A stretch of 37,500 nucleotides of DNA, from NCBI GenBank assembly GCA_009176605.1, contig SEYY01000173.1, forward strand, positions 156,889 through 194,388, in the 5' to 3' direction. The notes under the pieces are model-generated. The model worked only from the letters and a program-made list of their open reading frames with translations. It was not told the origin of the DNA and did not search any database. The position numbers were made by a program, and so were the translations under genes. Below are positions 13,125 to 35,782 of the stretch, in pieces. The stretch is from Armadillidium nasatum (Eukaryota; Arthropoda; Malacostraca; Isopoda; Armadillidiidae). Every line of letters begins with the position of its first letter. Position 1 is the first letter of the stretch.

Positions 13125-15496
13125 AATTAATGGTTTTTTTAATTGATTGAATTAAAAATAAAGTTAAAAGATTAATATTTGTAGGATCATTACAAAATAA
13201 ATCTGTAAAGATAAAAACAGAAATTAATTCAATTTAAAATAAAAATTTATATTAACATGCAGTGACTACTAGGCTATTTGCAAAATTTTAAACTAAAAAC
13301 TGCAAAATATGAAAAATATATACCAAAAAAAAAAAAAAAAATAAAAAAAAAAAAAAAAAAAAACTAAAATATTTTCACATATTCAAACTTTTAATTTCAT
13401 GAAAAAAGTATTCAAATTTAAACATCCATTTACTTTATCGTAAAAAATTGTTTTTGGCCTGCATCTATCTTTGTATCTACCCAAAATTCCTGATCTGCAA
13501 CCCTGACAACTACTAACGATACACACAAGCATATAACTTCAAGGGTACTTGAAATCTTAACATATCTGTTAAACAAATATATACTATGGAATATATTTTA
13601 AGATATTTGCCCCTTTTACAGACTAACAATAAATAAAGTCATACATATTTATAATTTCAGAAAATAAAAAAAGAAACTCAGGAAATGAAAAGGAGATGAG
13701 GAAAATAATACCTCTAAAGACAAAGAACCTCTAACAAAGTTCTTTCAAAAGGATTTGTGAGCATTTACAGAAACATTCAAATGACATAGAACACATTTTA
13801 ACTGGTTTATTTTCAAGAAATTAATTAACAGTAAATAAAACATAATCCAACTGAAGTCTAGCCTAGACAACCTGATTTCTTTTTGTGACTAAGAATTGGA
13901 TGAATCATGTAAAAGTAGTTTTATATTTGGTAAGTGTCCCCAGCATCTAATCCTTTTGCAAAGCCATAAGCCAGCACACAGCTTCTTGATCAACAAGGTA
14001 TTTTCAAGAGTGGAATAATTACAATTGACAGGAATCTCCAGAATGCAAGTTTCTTTGATTACAAAGTCTGCTCTATCATGGAAAGCAGCCCCAAGATACC
14101 CATAAATCCATATGAAATATTTCTTTTTACCATTCCACTCCATAATGAATGGATGCAATGAGTAAATTAAGAGATGAATAGATGGAGAATTACCTTTAAT
14201 AACTTTATAGCAGATAGGAAATCAATAAAATTGAAAGCTTGCAATGTGATTTACTTTTCAATAGTAATGTATTGACTCCTGGACTCAGCACAATTTTACA
14301 AAATGATAATAATAAAATAATGTAACTAAATGATATAAGTTTGATACACAGCAATAAAATAGTAATATTTATAAATACAGGTTATATTGATAATTTTATT
14401 TCTTACAATTTTTTCAAACTTTACCTTAGGGTCTTACCTTGGTAAACCTGTTAATTGTCGAATCACTATTATGAATTAAGAAAAACAATTTCAAAAATTT
14501 TTGTACTTTTTTTAAACTTTTAATATACAAAATCTGTAGTTTTCTAAATTTTTTCCCAGAGAAAATGTATATAATCTTTAATTCAAGTGTGTTGGCTATT
14601 CTACTCCTTCCTTAAAATTAAATAAACCTCAATTAAATTTATATCTAATTTTCTTAACCTAAAATTTGAAGTGCTTTTAACCTCTTTACAAATTTTAGGC
14701 AACCCTGGCCTGGGTAAAATTTCAGCCCCAGTCAGTCCCTACATATGGACATGGTTCACTCACTCTGAACTTGTGATGGCCTGAAGGGCAGTATTTTGTC
14801 TGCCTGGAAGGATGGCATATCCCCTTGTCAGTGAGTTCCACTCTCTAAAACAAAACAATAAAAATAGTAATGGAAGTATTGTCTATGATTCTAGATAACA
14901 ATACACTAACAAATATGAAGTCAAGGCAGGAAAGGGTTAGTTGAAGGTCTGCAGAAAATTTGACATTTGTTGAGGCAGTTTTAATCTTTAATCATCATCT
15001 CTTTATTCATTATTTCTATTATTATTATTTTAATATTTTAATAAATTACTATTATTATTACTATTCTATTTTTATTACTGGTCTCATACAAAAATAAAAT
15101 TCCACTACTGTGAACACTACAATCACCAAATAAATAAAAAGTTGCTAAAATGTACTGTGGTATTTCAAAATCTAGCATAACATTATGAAATATCAGTGTT
15201 AATATCGATAATTTTTTGTGTGGTTCTCTGCCCATGTCGCTGTAAGGCGTAGGTATGTTCGTTGTAGTCGGCCTAATAATATCATTTTATATAAGGATTT
15301 TTAGTACTTTAATTATTTTTAAATTTATTGAATTTGGTTCTCGAACCCATTTTTATTGTTTTTCTTCAATATATAATACATTTCCAGTTTAAATTATGAA
15401 TAACTACTAAAAACCAAGTGAGAGACGAACCACGCATAATTTCCTTCCTTTTTGTTTCCTTCCTATAAAACTAAAATTAATAAATCTTGAAAATCA
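13125..15496. other. Intergenic region upstream of SHPRH, no gene recognised
   Basis: This should hold the SHPRH promoter and 5' UTR, with an exonless stretch beyond. Poly-A runs lie at 13326-13362. An 89-codon minus-strand open frame (13889-14158) resembles nothing I know. I found no TATA box or other element I would defend. Confidence 0.5.
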
Positions 15497-16067
15497 TAAT
15501 ATATTCTAACACATTTATTAAAATAAATTTTAAAAAATTAACATAAAATGACATTTGTTTATCGAGATACAAATTGGCAGCTACGAAAATGGGTTTGTTC
15601 GATGGTTTGTTCACACTCGGTTTGTTTACATCTAAATATTTAGGGTGTGTTCCATGATCAAGATTCTTTAAGAATATTGAAGATTCTTAAAGGGAAGTGG
15701 CCCATGAAGCGTGTTACAACATATGTTGCAACATTTTCTGCTCGAGGCAGCGAAACTTCAGGTGATGTAAACCACGGTAAACTATGTGTAAACAAATATG
15801 GAGGAGTTAGGCCAAGGCCTTCTTTTTAAATAAAAACCTTGTTTATATAGATTTGTTTGTAAATTATTTTGGATAATTATTTAAGCCTTTTCGGATCATT
15901 AATTTGCTTTAAATGAAGCAAATAAATTATTTTAAGTGACTGTTTAAGTTAGTTGAATGACTGATTAAATTAGATTTAAAAAAATATATTTACGTTTGTT
16001 TATATACATCAGCTGATAATTGCTAAAGCGAAGTTTCCCACTAATATTCAAGTTTCTTCAAGAAATT

Positions 16068-16258
<191 letters not shown>

Positions 16259-17808
16259 AAGAATCTTGAAATTTCGTGAGACGCTACGAGTGTGTTCCAT
16301 GAAATCAAGCGTGTCGTCACGCTTAAGCCAGCTACAGCGAAAATATCTTGAAGAATCTTGAATATTAGTGAGACACTTCGCTTTAGCAATTATCAGCTGA
16401 TGTATATAAACAAACTCAAATATATTTTAAAATCTAATTTAATCAGTCATTTACTTAACTTAAACAATCACTTAATTTAATTAATATCATTAAGGCCTTA
16501 TGTAAGAATATAAGATAACGTACGTATGAGGAAAACGAAGATTTTAAAAAGACTTTGGCGGCAGCCATTATTAAAAACGTTGGAACCAAGGAAATTTTGA
16601 ATAATTGAAAATAATTAATTTGCTTCATTTAGAACAAATTAAGGATCCGTAAAGGCTAGAATAATTATTCAAAATAATTTGCAAACAAATCTATCAGCGT
16701 AATAATATTTACAAAAAGGTTTTATTCTAAACGAAGGCCTTAGCCCAACTCCTCCATGTTTGTTTACATCACGTGACCATTCAAGATTTTTGTAGCGAAA
16801 AATGAAGATAGAAATCTGTATCTTTAATTTTCGGTGCTGCCAGCAGAAAAATATTTCAGCAATATCAAGTGGGACATGCTTCGTGGGTCACTTCCCTTCA
16901 AAGAATCTTCAATATTCTTAAAGAATCTTGACCATGAAACACACCTTATGCATATAAACAAACGTAAATATATTTTAAAATCTAATTTAATCAGTTATTT
17001 AATTAATTTAAACTATCAATTAATTTTTAATATCATTAGGGCCATATGTAAGAATATAAGATAGCGTATGAGTCAAATGAAAATTTTTAAAAGAATTTGG
17101 CGGTAGCCATGATTAATAACATTGGAACCAACGAAATTTCGAATAACTGAAATTAATTAATTTTCTTCATTTAAAACAAATTAATAATCCGAAAATGCTA
17201 AATAAATATCCATAATAATTTGAATTGCACAAATTTCTGAGCAAAGGATATTTACAAAAGGTATTTAATATAATAAGAAGGGTGTTAGCAAAGTTTACTT
17301 TGGTGTTAGCCCAACTCCTTCAAGTTTGTTTACATGACGTCATCATTCAAGATCATTCAAGATTTTCGTTGCCGAGAACAGAAAAATATTTCAGCAATAT
17401 CATGTGGGACACACTTCATGTATCACTTCAATTTAAGAATCTTCAATATTCTTAAAGAATATTGACCATAGAAGACACACCCTAACTGAGTCATATCGAA
17501 AAGAATAGCCGTTTTCTATTCATTCAAGTTTTACTTAAATGCTAAGTTTTCTAAAAAATTTGGAAGAAAAAACAGCGTTCTGTTCGTCACTTTTGGCGCC
17601 AAGACTTCCAAATTTCCGCGCGAAAATGACGTCACGATCGTAGATTTCTTACGATTTTTGAAGATACTTTTGGAGGTGACTAAAATCCTGCTCAAAATTT
17701 AGATGTAAACAAATTCATTTTCATTGCTGCCATTTGTATCTCGATGTTTATGTGTCATTTTATGTCAATTTTTTAAATTTATTTTAATAAATGTGTTAAA
17801 ATATATTG

Positions 17809-20131
<2,323 letters not shown>

Positions 20132-20149
20132 CATGAATGCCTCATATTT

Positions 20150-20352
20150 TCTTATATCTCCTTTTACCTTCTATCTCCTTGTTCCTCCTTATGTCTCCTA
20201 TCTCCTTATATCTCTTTTTGTCTTCTATCTCCTTATTCCTCCTTATGCCTCATATTTCCTTATATCTCCTTTTACCCTCGATCTCTTTATTTCTTTTTAT
20301 GTCTCCTATCTCTTTATATCTCATTTTACCTTCTATATCCTTATATCTTCCG
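20150..20352. repeat. CT-rich 54-base minisatellite, right block
   Basis: About four further copies of the same unit as 19420-19861 (cttatatctccttttacctt...), slightly more diverged. Confidence 0.88.
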
Positions 20353-20500
20353 ATCTATTAAAAAATATTTGTAATTTGTTACCACTTTTTAAAAACATTT
20401 TTAGTACATTTAACGAAGGATATTTTCTTATCACATGTTAAACGTTACAGTTTAATATTATTGTATATAGTGATCTACTTAAAATTTTAATTTTGATTCA

Positions 20501-20530
20501 TATTTATTTATTTATTTATTTATTTATTTT

Positions 20531-20569
<39 letters not shown>

Positions 20570-20571
20570 TT
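20501..20571. repeat. (ATTT)n microsatellite
   Basis: About 17 copies of TTTA/ATTT with one interruption. Confidence 0.95.
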
Positions 20572-21149
20572 AAGGTTAGTAGATCGAAGAGGCGATTTAG
20601 TAAAGATTTTTGTTGTTGTTGTTTTCTTTTTGAAGTGATGTAAAGTTAAAAAACAGATATTACATTGTATTGTTCTTATTCGTATAAATTTCAGCATTTA
20701 CATGTATACTTGTGGATATACATATGAATGTATAATGGCATATATGTAAGGTCAACTATAAATTTAAATCCCGTTAGCGTTGACTTGACCCAAAACCTGT
20801 TTTGAAACTCATGGATTTATTCTGTTTTTTATTACGATATTCATCTTCTCCCTTCTTTGGACGTGTTTCAACTTTGTGTTTTTCTCTCTTTCTTTATTTT
20901 CCAATATTTCGCGATTCAAAAGAAACCTTTTTTTTTTCGGGGTAAAACAGATTTATAGGAAAGGGATATTAACAGGACCAATGCTTGTTTTTATGCTTGA
21001 GTTTTAAATCTTTTTTTCTTTCGTTTTCCCTTTTGGGGAGGTAATGCTGAATGTTTTTGGCCTATTCAGTTGCATTTACAAGCGACTCTTTGTGGCAATT
21101 AGAAGTTTATATTGCATAGTAAGTTGATTTTAATAATAATAATTTAAAG
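20572..21149. other. Upstream region of the modular protease gene
   Basis: It contains short T-rich tracts and a GTT repeat near 20612. It should hold the promoter or 5' UTR of the gene starting at 21150. I could not identify a convincing TATA box or initiator. Confidence 0.4.
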
Positions 21150-24100
21150 ATGAATAAAATAAGTTTATTGTGCTATGTTTCATCTGTATATTTAGTTACG
21201 TTACTCGCATATATTAATTGTGACAAATTTCCTTATTATATTGGGGATACTGTTGTGGAAATAGAGGCTGACAATTTGCCATTCTATAAACCCGTTTTGG
21301 ATTTACTTAAAAAAGAACTTCCTGGAAGGAAACGTCCGTCAACACGACCTTTGGCATTGTTTCAAACATATAATAAAAGAGGTTTCGATAAAAATGAAAA
21401 AATTGAAAAGAATATATCATCGACATTCATTAGTGATAAAGATTTATATCTTAATGATACGTCTAAAATTGGGGAGAAAGATCAGTCGCCCAGTTTGAGG
21501 CAGGATGAAGAAAAGCCTTATGAAAAGGTAAATAAAAAAGATATTATTGATTATCTAAAAAATAATTTTAAATCTAATCTATATGAAGAATTTCTATTTA
21601 AAAATCGAAATACTTCAAAAGGTTAAGACAATGTTTTAAATCCGAATTCAAATAATTATGTTATTTACGACCAGTTTGAATCCCTTAAGGATGTTAGTGA
21701 TTATATAAACAGCGATTTCAGAAATAAAAAAATAATAGTAATATTACCAAAAAGAAATATTACTATTAACGAAAATAATAACCATTTGGGTAATTCAGAT
21801 ATTATAAATGTTCACAACGTCAAAGAAAAGTTAACCCAGCGTTTGCAACCTGATATGTTAGATTTATCTTCCAAATTTGAAGATCTTACTACTAGAAATA
21901 AAAAGAAAAGATCTGAAGTGCCTAACTTGGCTAAAAATTCGGAAAGGAAATTCGGAAATTACGATAACAATGTTAAAAATTTATCGTTTAGCGACATTGT
22001 TTCCCCTTCAGCCAAATATTTAGTGCATACTCTAAGCACAAATAAAGGTTTAAGCACCTTCAGTATACAAAGAAATGACCCTAACAAAAGACATTAACGT
22101 TTATGATTCTCAAACAGATTCTTCAGATAGTCACCCGAAAAATTTATCACAAACCAATGATTCCTCACAAATAAAAAATATCCAAGTCCCAGAGCTCAAT
22201 ATCGAAAGTAAAAGAAGCAATACCTCCGAAAAGGAAACAGAAAAAAATGAGTCGAATGAGGCAACAGAAAATATTAAACATCAAGAATTTGCTCATCCTA
22301 AAACAGCTTCTGTAATTTCAACTTCGAATCATCACTTAATAAACGAAAATGAGGAAAATGTTAAACCTACAAAATTCCCTACTAGTCAGAAGGCTAGTAC
22401 TCTTGTTAACATTCCAAATCAAGAATATGTACCACCCAAAATTATTCAAGTAAGTCACCCTTCGAAGTCACACATTACAATCCCAGGTCAGGAATACGTT
22501 CCACCTAAAGTATCTACAGGTCATCAATCAATTACTCACGTTGACAATCCAAATCAAGAATACGTCCCGCCGAAAATTACTCATACAAGTCATCCATCGA
22601 AGGCACATATTACAAACCCAAGTCAAGAATATGTTCCACCAAAAATATCTACTGGTCATCAGTCAATTACTCACATTGGACAATTCCAAATCAGGAATAC
22701 TTCCCACCCAAAATTACCCATACAAGCCATACATCAAAACCACATATTACAATTTCAAGTCAAGAATATGTTCCACCAAAAATATCAACTGGTCATCAGT
22801 CAAATACTCACGTCAACATTCCAGCACAGGGGTATATCCCACCGAAAACTACCCATACAAATCACCCATCTAAGCCACACATTGTTATTCCAAGTCAAGA
22901 ATATATTCCTCCCAAAATCACCTCAGCAGTTCATCCACCTGTTCATCCTGTGAATACTCCAGCTCAACAATATGTCCCCCCAAGTAAAATTTCTTCTAAA
23001 CCTATTCAACAATATCTTCAACCTAATGTAGTTTGTACATGTCCTGCTAAAGACCATATATCTATTCCAAATCAGGCATACATACCACCTAACACAATAA
23101 CTTCATTTTTAAATCCTTCTCAGCAAGTAAACCCACTACATCAAGGATATCTACCGCCTAAAAAAACTTCCACAAGCCATTCTTCTAATCACCACATAAC
23201 AATCCCAAATCAAGAATATCTTCCTCCCAAAGTTACATCTATTAACCAAATTTCTAAGAAACCAATAAGCATTCCAAATCAAGAATATCTTCCTCCGAAA
23301 TTTCCTTCCACAAGCCATTCAGGTAAAATCAATCAGATATATGTTCCTCCTAATATTCCATCTCAAGCATATCTCCCTCCAACAACAAACTCAGGAACAA
23401 GCCATTTAACAGGGCAAGATTCTCATCAGAATTTCATCACTCCTTCGCAACAATATCTTCCACCTTCAGAGTTAAATTCCAACTCATATTTAAATATTAT
23501 TTCTCAAATGACGGAGGCGTTGGAAAATTTTGAAAACTTCATACCAAGTTTCCAATCTGACCCTTCTATAAATCAAGAAAACCACCATACAAATAAACCA
23601 CCTGGATACGTAATAGCTGTACCAAGTAAGGGTTACACAGAAGGAAATACTAATGGGAATAATTGTGAGTCAGAACGTCTCAGAGCAACTTTTCGAATGA
23701 AAGAAGAAGAAGAAGAAGAAGGAGAAATTTTCTAAGAATTATTAATAGGCTTACAAATAATCTTAATAGAAACAGAAATCGAAATGGAAGACCAAATAGA
23801 AATAAGAATTCAAATTCAAACTCACAAGGAGCATATGGAAAAGCTATCAGATTCCCATTCCTAGATAAAAATTCAGTTATACCCTTGAACAAGTGGTAAA
23901 ATCAGTAAATATAAAACTTCAGTCTTCTAAACCAAAAGTTGAAGATGATGATAAGGTAATTTCCCAGCTCAGAGTTCTTGGCAAATATATAGAATCTTTG
24001 CCTGATGCTGAAAACTTCAACCATGTTTAATGAGTCCTTTCGAGAACCAAATAAATCTAGAAACATTATACAGAACATTCGCCTAATAAGAAGGAATCTG

Positions 24101-25254
24101 CATAACATTAATAATAGCAGTGAAAAGCCTTTCGAATATTTAGAAAGAAAACGAAGATCATCCGAAAAAAATGCAGAAATATTCTCCAGAAAGTAGTGCG
24201 GAAAAATGTAAAACATAAAAATAGTGAAATTATTTTTATTAAAACATTTAGAAGAGAGCTTCCCCAAAATCATCATAAGTTTCAGATTCTGTCCAGTAAT
24301 TCTAAAGAACCAAAGAACAAATATTGAAAAGCCAGTGTTTTCACAACAAGTTCAAATAAGTTCCAAGAATTCTCCCCATCAACATGGAGAAAAGAATGAA
24401 TCCTTTAAATGACAACACAAAAGCTAAACATCATAAAATCTTAATCAAGGAAAGAAATAAGAAGACAAACTACTTATACCAAGTCTATCCAAGGTTAAGG
24501 GAACCTCTCGATGAGAATGACGAGAATACTAAGCATTACAAATCTTCAAATATTAAAGCAAATGTTAATGGTAAATTTGTAAAAATAAGAATTGAAAAGA
24601 CATCGGAAGATGGAAACAAAACAGATGATACCGAAACTGAAAAAAATATCTTTTTAACACACCTGATTCGCAATAACGAATGGACATCTAAAACACCGAA
24701 CAAGAGCAATAAAGATATCCCCAAACGTCCCATAAAGGATAACCCAAAATCACAAGAATTCAGTAGCAGTCAGCAATCAAAACTAACTGAAGCAAATTTA
24801 GAGAGACCAGATGTTCAGAAAATTCAGGAACATTTGCCTTTATCTCATAAACTGTTGAAGCCCGAGAATGCAACTAACGAAGATTCAATTCAAGAACTCG
24901 ACCCACATAGTTTTATCAGTCAAAACAAAAATCACACATTATTATTTACAAATACTAAAGAATTTCTTGATCAAAATGAAAAGGAATACCTTCGCAATGA
25001 CTCGTCAGAGGAAGTAGACTCGGGAAGTTCTGAAGAAGAAGATTATGATTATATGATATCTACGTCTGATGAACATGAAGATTATGTGACATCTGCTTCT
25101 GACGAGCGTGAAGATTATGTGACTTCTGCTTCTGACGAGCATGAAGATTATGTGACGTCTGCTTCTGACGAACATGAAGATTATGTGACGTCTGCTTCTG
25201 ACGAACATGAAGATTATTTCGACTATGAAGATTCTGATGAAATTATTGAAAGAA
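21150..25254 (+). CDS. Modular secreted serine protease, exon 1: signal peptide and repeat-rich N-terminal region (frame broken)
   Basis: The start ATG gives MNKISLLCYVSSVYLVTLLA then YINC, a signal peptide. The following region is Lys/Asn/Ser-rich and hydrophilic. It then has about 17 copies of a Q-x-Y-x-P-P unit (22420-23470) and an acidic 33-base repeat (25065-25217). The exon ends at GAAAGAA|gtatgt. The frame is interrupted by an in-frame TAA at 21624 and by shifts near 22085, 22678, 23720, 23877, 24025, 24190, 24315 and 24410. The reading always resumes in a plausible frame of the same composition. I infer one exon of about 1,370 codons with one-base indels, either error or decay. The N-terminal architecture is not one I recognise; YxPP repeats occur in several arthropod cuticle and matrix proteins. 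Confidence 0.75.
22420..23470 (+). repeat. Coding tandem repeat, Q-x-Y-x-P-P-K units
   Basis: About 17 units of 10-28 residues (most often 22-23) share the core QEYVPPK, QEYLPPK, QQYLPP or QAYIPP. The spacers are Ser/Thr/His-rich and in the first half alternate between two types, ITHTSHPSKxHI and ISTGHQSITH. The alternation suggests duplication of a two-unit block. One frameshift (near 22678) divides the array. Confidence 0.9.
25065..25217 (+). repeat. Coding 33-base repeat, SDEHEDYVTSA units
   Basis: Four full copies and a partial fifth start at 25065, 25098, 25131, 25164 and 25197, nearly identical in DNA. They give the acidic unit SDEHEDYVTSA, with one SDEREDY variant, just before the propeptide and catalytic exons. 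High identity suggests a recent expansion. Confidence 0.93.
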
Positions 25255-25292
25255 GTATGTTACATTTTTTGTTTTAATTAGAGGAATATATA

Positions 25293-25444
<152 letters not shown>

Positions 25445-25453
25445 TGGTTGTAG

Positions 25454-25524
25454 ACTATATACTATTAGAAGAGTTGGTTTCATGGAATATAATAAGACAG
25501 CTTTAGGCGTTGACCAAACATGTC
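25454..25524 (+). CDS. Modular protease, exon 2: propeptide cysteine segment
   Basis: This small exon lies between acceptor ctggttgtag and a strong donor TGTC|gtaagt. It reads [19 protein letters not shown], then C| that joins exon 3 to give a TCRCGAP sequence. A Cys pair before the activation site (CxCG) is common in trypsin-like zymogens, where it tethers the light chain after cleavage. The incoming phase does not match exon 1 if the acceptor is at 25453; an alternative acceptor after 25473 (agaagag|TT) fits. This uncertainty is unresolved. Confidence 0.7.
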
Positions 25525-25529
25525 GTAAG

Positions 25530-25567
25530 TATATATATACTATATATATATATATATATATATATAG

Positions 25568-25660
<93 letters not shown>
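25530..25660. repeat. (TA)n microsatellite in protease intron 2
   Basis: TA array with a GTTA break near 25567. It fills almost the whole 153-base intron. Confidence 0.97.
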
Positions 25661-25663
<3 letters not shown>

Positions 25664-25677
25664 TTGATTCAAATCAG

Positions 25678-25843
25678 GGTGCGGGGCACCACAGTCCAAT
25701 CGTATTGTCGGTGGTAGTCCAACTACCATTCTGAAATATCCGTGGATGGTTCAACAAGTTTTCAAAGTGGGTAACGTGGCGTATTGTGGAGGAACCATCA
25801 TAAACAACCTCTACGTCTTAACAGCAGCTCATTGTGTTGTCGA
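25678..25843 (+). CDS. Modular protease, exon 3: activation site and catalytic His
   Basis: The acceptor is tcaaatcag|GG and the donor is GTCGA|gtatag; 54 codons and two bases follow the joined first codon. It reads [20 protein letters not shown], then PWMVQQ...[24 protein letters not shown] is the zymogen cleavage site (Arg before IVGG implies activation by a trypsin-like enzyme) and AAHC carries the catalytic His57. The exon is fully open with no breaks, unlike exon 1. A (TA)n array begins six bases after the donor. Confidence 0.96.
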
Positions 25844-25847
25844 GTAT

Positions 25848-27475
<1,628 letters not shown>

Positions 27476-27638
27476 TCATGTCAAGTTCAATATTTTTAGG
27501 ATGAAAAGTTAAAGCGCTAAACCAGAATTTGGAAGGAAAAAATATCTTACCACTGTTTGAATTGAATAACGCTCTTACATAAACTGTTAACCAAAATCTA
27601 TCAGATTGATTATTCTACTACTACTATGCTATTATTTA

Positions 27639-27639
<1 letters not shown>

Positions 27640-27707
<68 letters not shown>

Positions 27708-27767
27708 TATTATTATTATTAATTATTATTATTATTAATATTATTACTATTATTAATATTATTATTA

Positions 27768-27839
<72 letters not shown>

Positions 27840-27840
27840 T
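27640..27840. repeat. (ATT)n microsatellite
   Basis: About 65 ATT units with a few interruptions, ending 48 bases before protease exon 4. Confidence 0.97.
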
Positions 27841-27888
27841 AATGTATAAACATTCTTTTTCCAAAAATCAAAATATTTTCTCTTCAAG

Positions 27889-27984
27889 TACCAAACCAGA
27901 AGAAATTTATGTCAAAATTGGTCATACAAGTCCAGAATTTCCAGGAACAAATGTTGATGTCCACTCATTTATTATACATAGGAG
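27889..27984 (+). CDS. Modular protease, exon 4: linker between His and Asp
   Basis: This 96-base exon lies between acceptor ttttctcttcaag and donor ATAGGAG|gtaaca. It keeps phase 2 at both ends. It reads [20 protein letters not shown], then [11 protein letters not shown], the typical stretch between the His and Asp exons of S1 proteases (V.IG.H......V..IIIHP). It was placed by phase matching: GA from exon 3 plus its first T gives GAT, and its last AG plus the first A of exon 5 gives AGA. Confidence 0.9.
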
Positions 27985-27990
27985 GTAACA

Positions 27991-28123
<133 letters not shown>

Positions 28124-28133
28124 TCGTATATAT

Positions 28134-28241
28134 TAAGGATGTATCGGATGCCACATTTTTTAATATCCGCGGATGCGGATGTCTATTTTTTCCCATCCGC
28201 GGATGCTGATGTTTAATGTGCAGCATCCACGGATGAGGATG
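28134..28241. mobile_element. Left end of a short GGATGCGGATG element
   Basis: TTAAGGATGTATCGGATGCC opens a segment of iterated CCGCGGATG(C)GGATG units. It abuts (TA)n on the left and a short TA tract on the right. Its probable other end is at 30340-30400. Confidence 0.55.
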
Positions 28242-28276
28242 TTTACGTTCCTATATATATATATATAGGCTATAGG

Positions 28277-28396
<120 letters not shown>

Positions 28397-28400
28397 ATAT

Positions 28401-30254
<1,854 letters not shown>

Positions 30255-30339
30255 ATGAAAAATTATTTTCTTATTCATGCTATCCAATAAATTAATCAAA
30301 CATTAGACAACAAATTAATAACTTTAAAATTTCATACAT

Positions 30340-31827
<1,488 letters not shown>

Positions 31828-31903
31828 AGAGGGAGAGAGATATTAAATTATCTTGCTTTCTAGTTTAAAAATAACATTTATCAAATTATTTCGCTTTTTA
31901 TAG

Positions 31904-32028
31904 ATACAAAGATTTAGATATCACGAAGTACGACATCGCTTTGATAAAACTAAAAGAGCCTTTGAAGTTTTCCGAAAAGGTTCTTCCAATCTGCCTACCT
32001 TCCAGGAAATATTTCAATAACGAGAAAG
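31904..32028 (+). CDS. Modular protease, exon 5: catalytic Asp
   Basis: The acceptor is ctttttatag|A and the donor is GAGAAAG|gtaaat. It reads YKDLDITKYDIALIKLKEPL, then KFSEKVLPICLPSRKYFNNEKG. YDIALIKL holds the catalytic Asp102, and PICLP holds the Cys that in many two-chain trypsin-like proteases pairs with the propeptide. The open frame is intact, and its phase (one base left over) fits exon 6. Confidence 0.96.
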
Positions 32029-32231
32029 GTAAATATATTTTAAAAAGGTATATATATTTTATTTTTAAAGGTATAAAGGATAGGTATATATATTTTAAAA
32101 TGTGTTTTACGATTTTACTTAAAATTTTAAGTTCTCATTTTGTAGTAATTTAAAAACCATTAGACTAGAATCTTAATGTACAGGTACTACAATAATAATT
32201 TAGGGATTAACCCATTATTCTCTATCCAAAG
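32029..32231. other. Protease intron 5
   Basis: This 203-base intron has clean GT-AG ends (AAAG|gtaaat ... tctatccaaag|GC). No element is recognised, only AT-rich sequence with repeated tatatattttaaaa. Confidence 0.7.
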
Positions 32232-32410
32232 GCTTTATAACTGGCTGGGGAACGCTGTCAGAATTTGAAGAAAAAACCTCTGAGATTCTTCATGCAGCTT
32301 CTGTCACCATTTACGAGTACGAAACTTGTAGAAGGAAATCCTCTTATGATGATATTGATTTAAATAAACTTGTAATCTGCGCTAGAGAGAAGAGCATCGA
32401 TGCTTGTCAG
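32232..32410 (+). CDS. Modular protease, exon 6: GWG segment and S1 pocket Asp
   Basis: The acceptor is tctatccaaag|GC and the donor is TGTCAG|gtcaga. It reads GFITGWGTLSEFEEKTSEIL, then HAASVTIYEYETC, and ends KLVICAREKSIDACQ. The last residues DACQ lead into GDSGGP in exon 7; the Asp six residues before the catalytic Ser marks trypsin specificity (cleavage after Lys or Arg). Phases match the neighbouring exons exactly and no break is seen. Confidence 0.96.
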
Positions 32411-32502
32411 GTCAGATCAGTTGTTAATATTTACTCAGTTAACATTCAAACTGTTAGTTCTATAACACATGTCCTTTTTCTTAATAACCATTCAAATAAA
32501 GT

Positions 32503-32921
32503 TAGTAGTAGAGAGTACATATTACCGTTCATGGGACGGGCAGATAAACATAACAGGATTTTGATTTGAAGTTTCAAATGATTCCGTTCAAATCAACTTC
32601 ACGCTCTTTCATGATACCATCTTGGGTAGTTCAATCCATCGAAATTGGTCTCAAGTCTAGGGAAAAGGCCACTGAGGCCTCATGAACCCCCTTAAAATCG
32701 GTATCAGGAACTTACCTGAGCTTGCTTTCCTAACCCTGTTTTTGAAGTTCAATCTTGCTGAATTTGGCTCGAATCTGAAGAAGGGGTCCGTAGGGAGTTT
32801 GTGAACCAATACAAAAAGGTCAGGAAGATCCCTGAGAAATGCAATATCTCGCACAATTGCAGAAAAGACCGTTAGGCTTATCCACCCGTCCCATGATCGA
32901 CAGTATGTACTCCTACTACTA
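32503..32921. mobile_element. Short TIR element (MITE) in protease intron 6
   Basis: The left end TAGTAGTAGAGAGTACATAT, continuing to TTCATGGGACGGGCAGATAA, matches the reverse complement of the right end (TAGTAGTAGGAGTACATACT ... ATCATGGGACGGGTGGATAA). The terminal inverted repeats are about 50 bases and total length is about 419. The interior has no clear transposase. The family was not identified. Confidence 0.75.

Positions 32922-35782
<2,861 letters not shown>

Noticed and set aside
13889..14158. 89-codon minus-strand open frame
   Set aside because: No recognisable motif, no splice context and no sign of constraint. It was left as intergenic.
15647..15829. 60-codon open frame at the left arm of the foldback element, and similar ones at 16834 and 17225
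   Set aside because: They lie in arms of the non-coding inverted repeat and the matching arms do not keep the frame.
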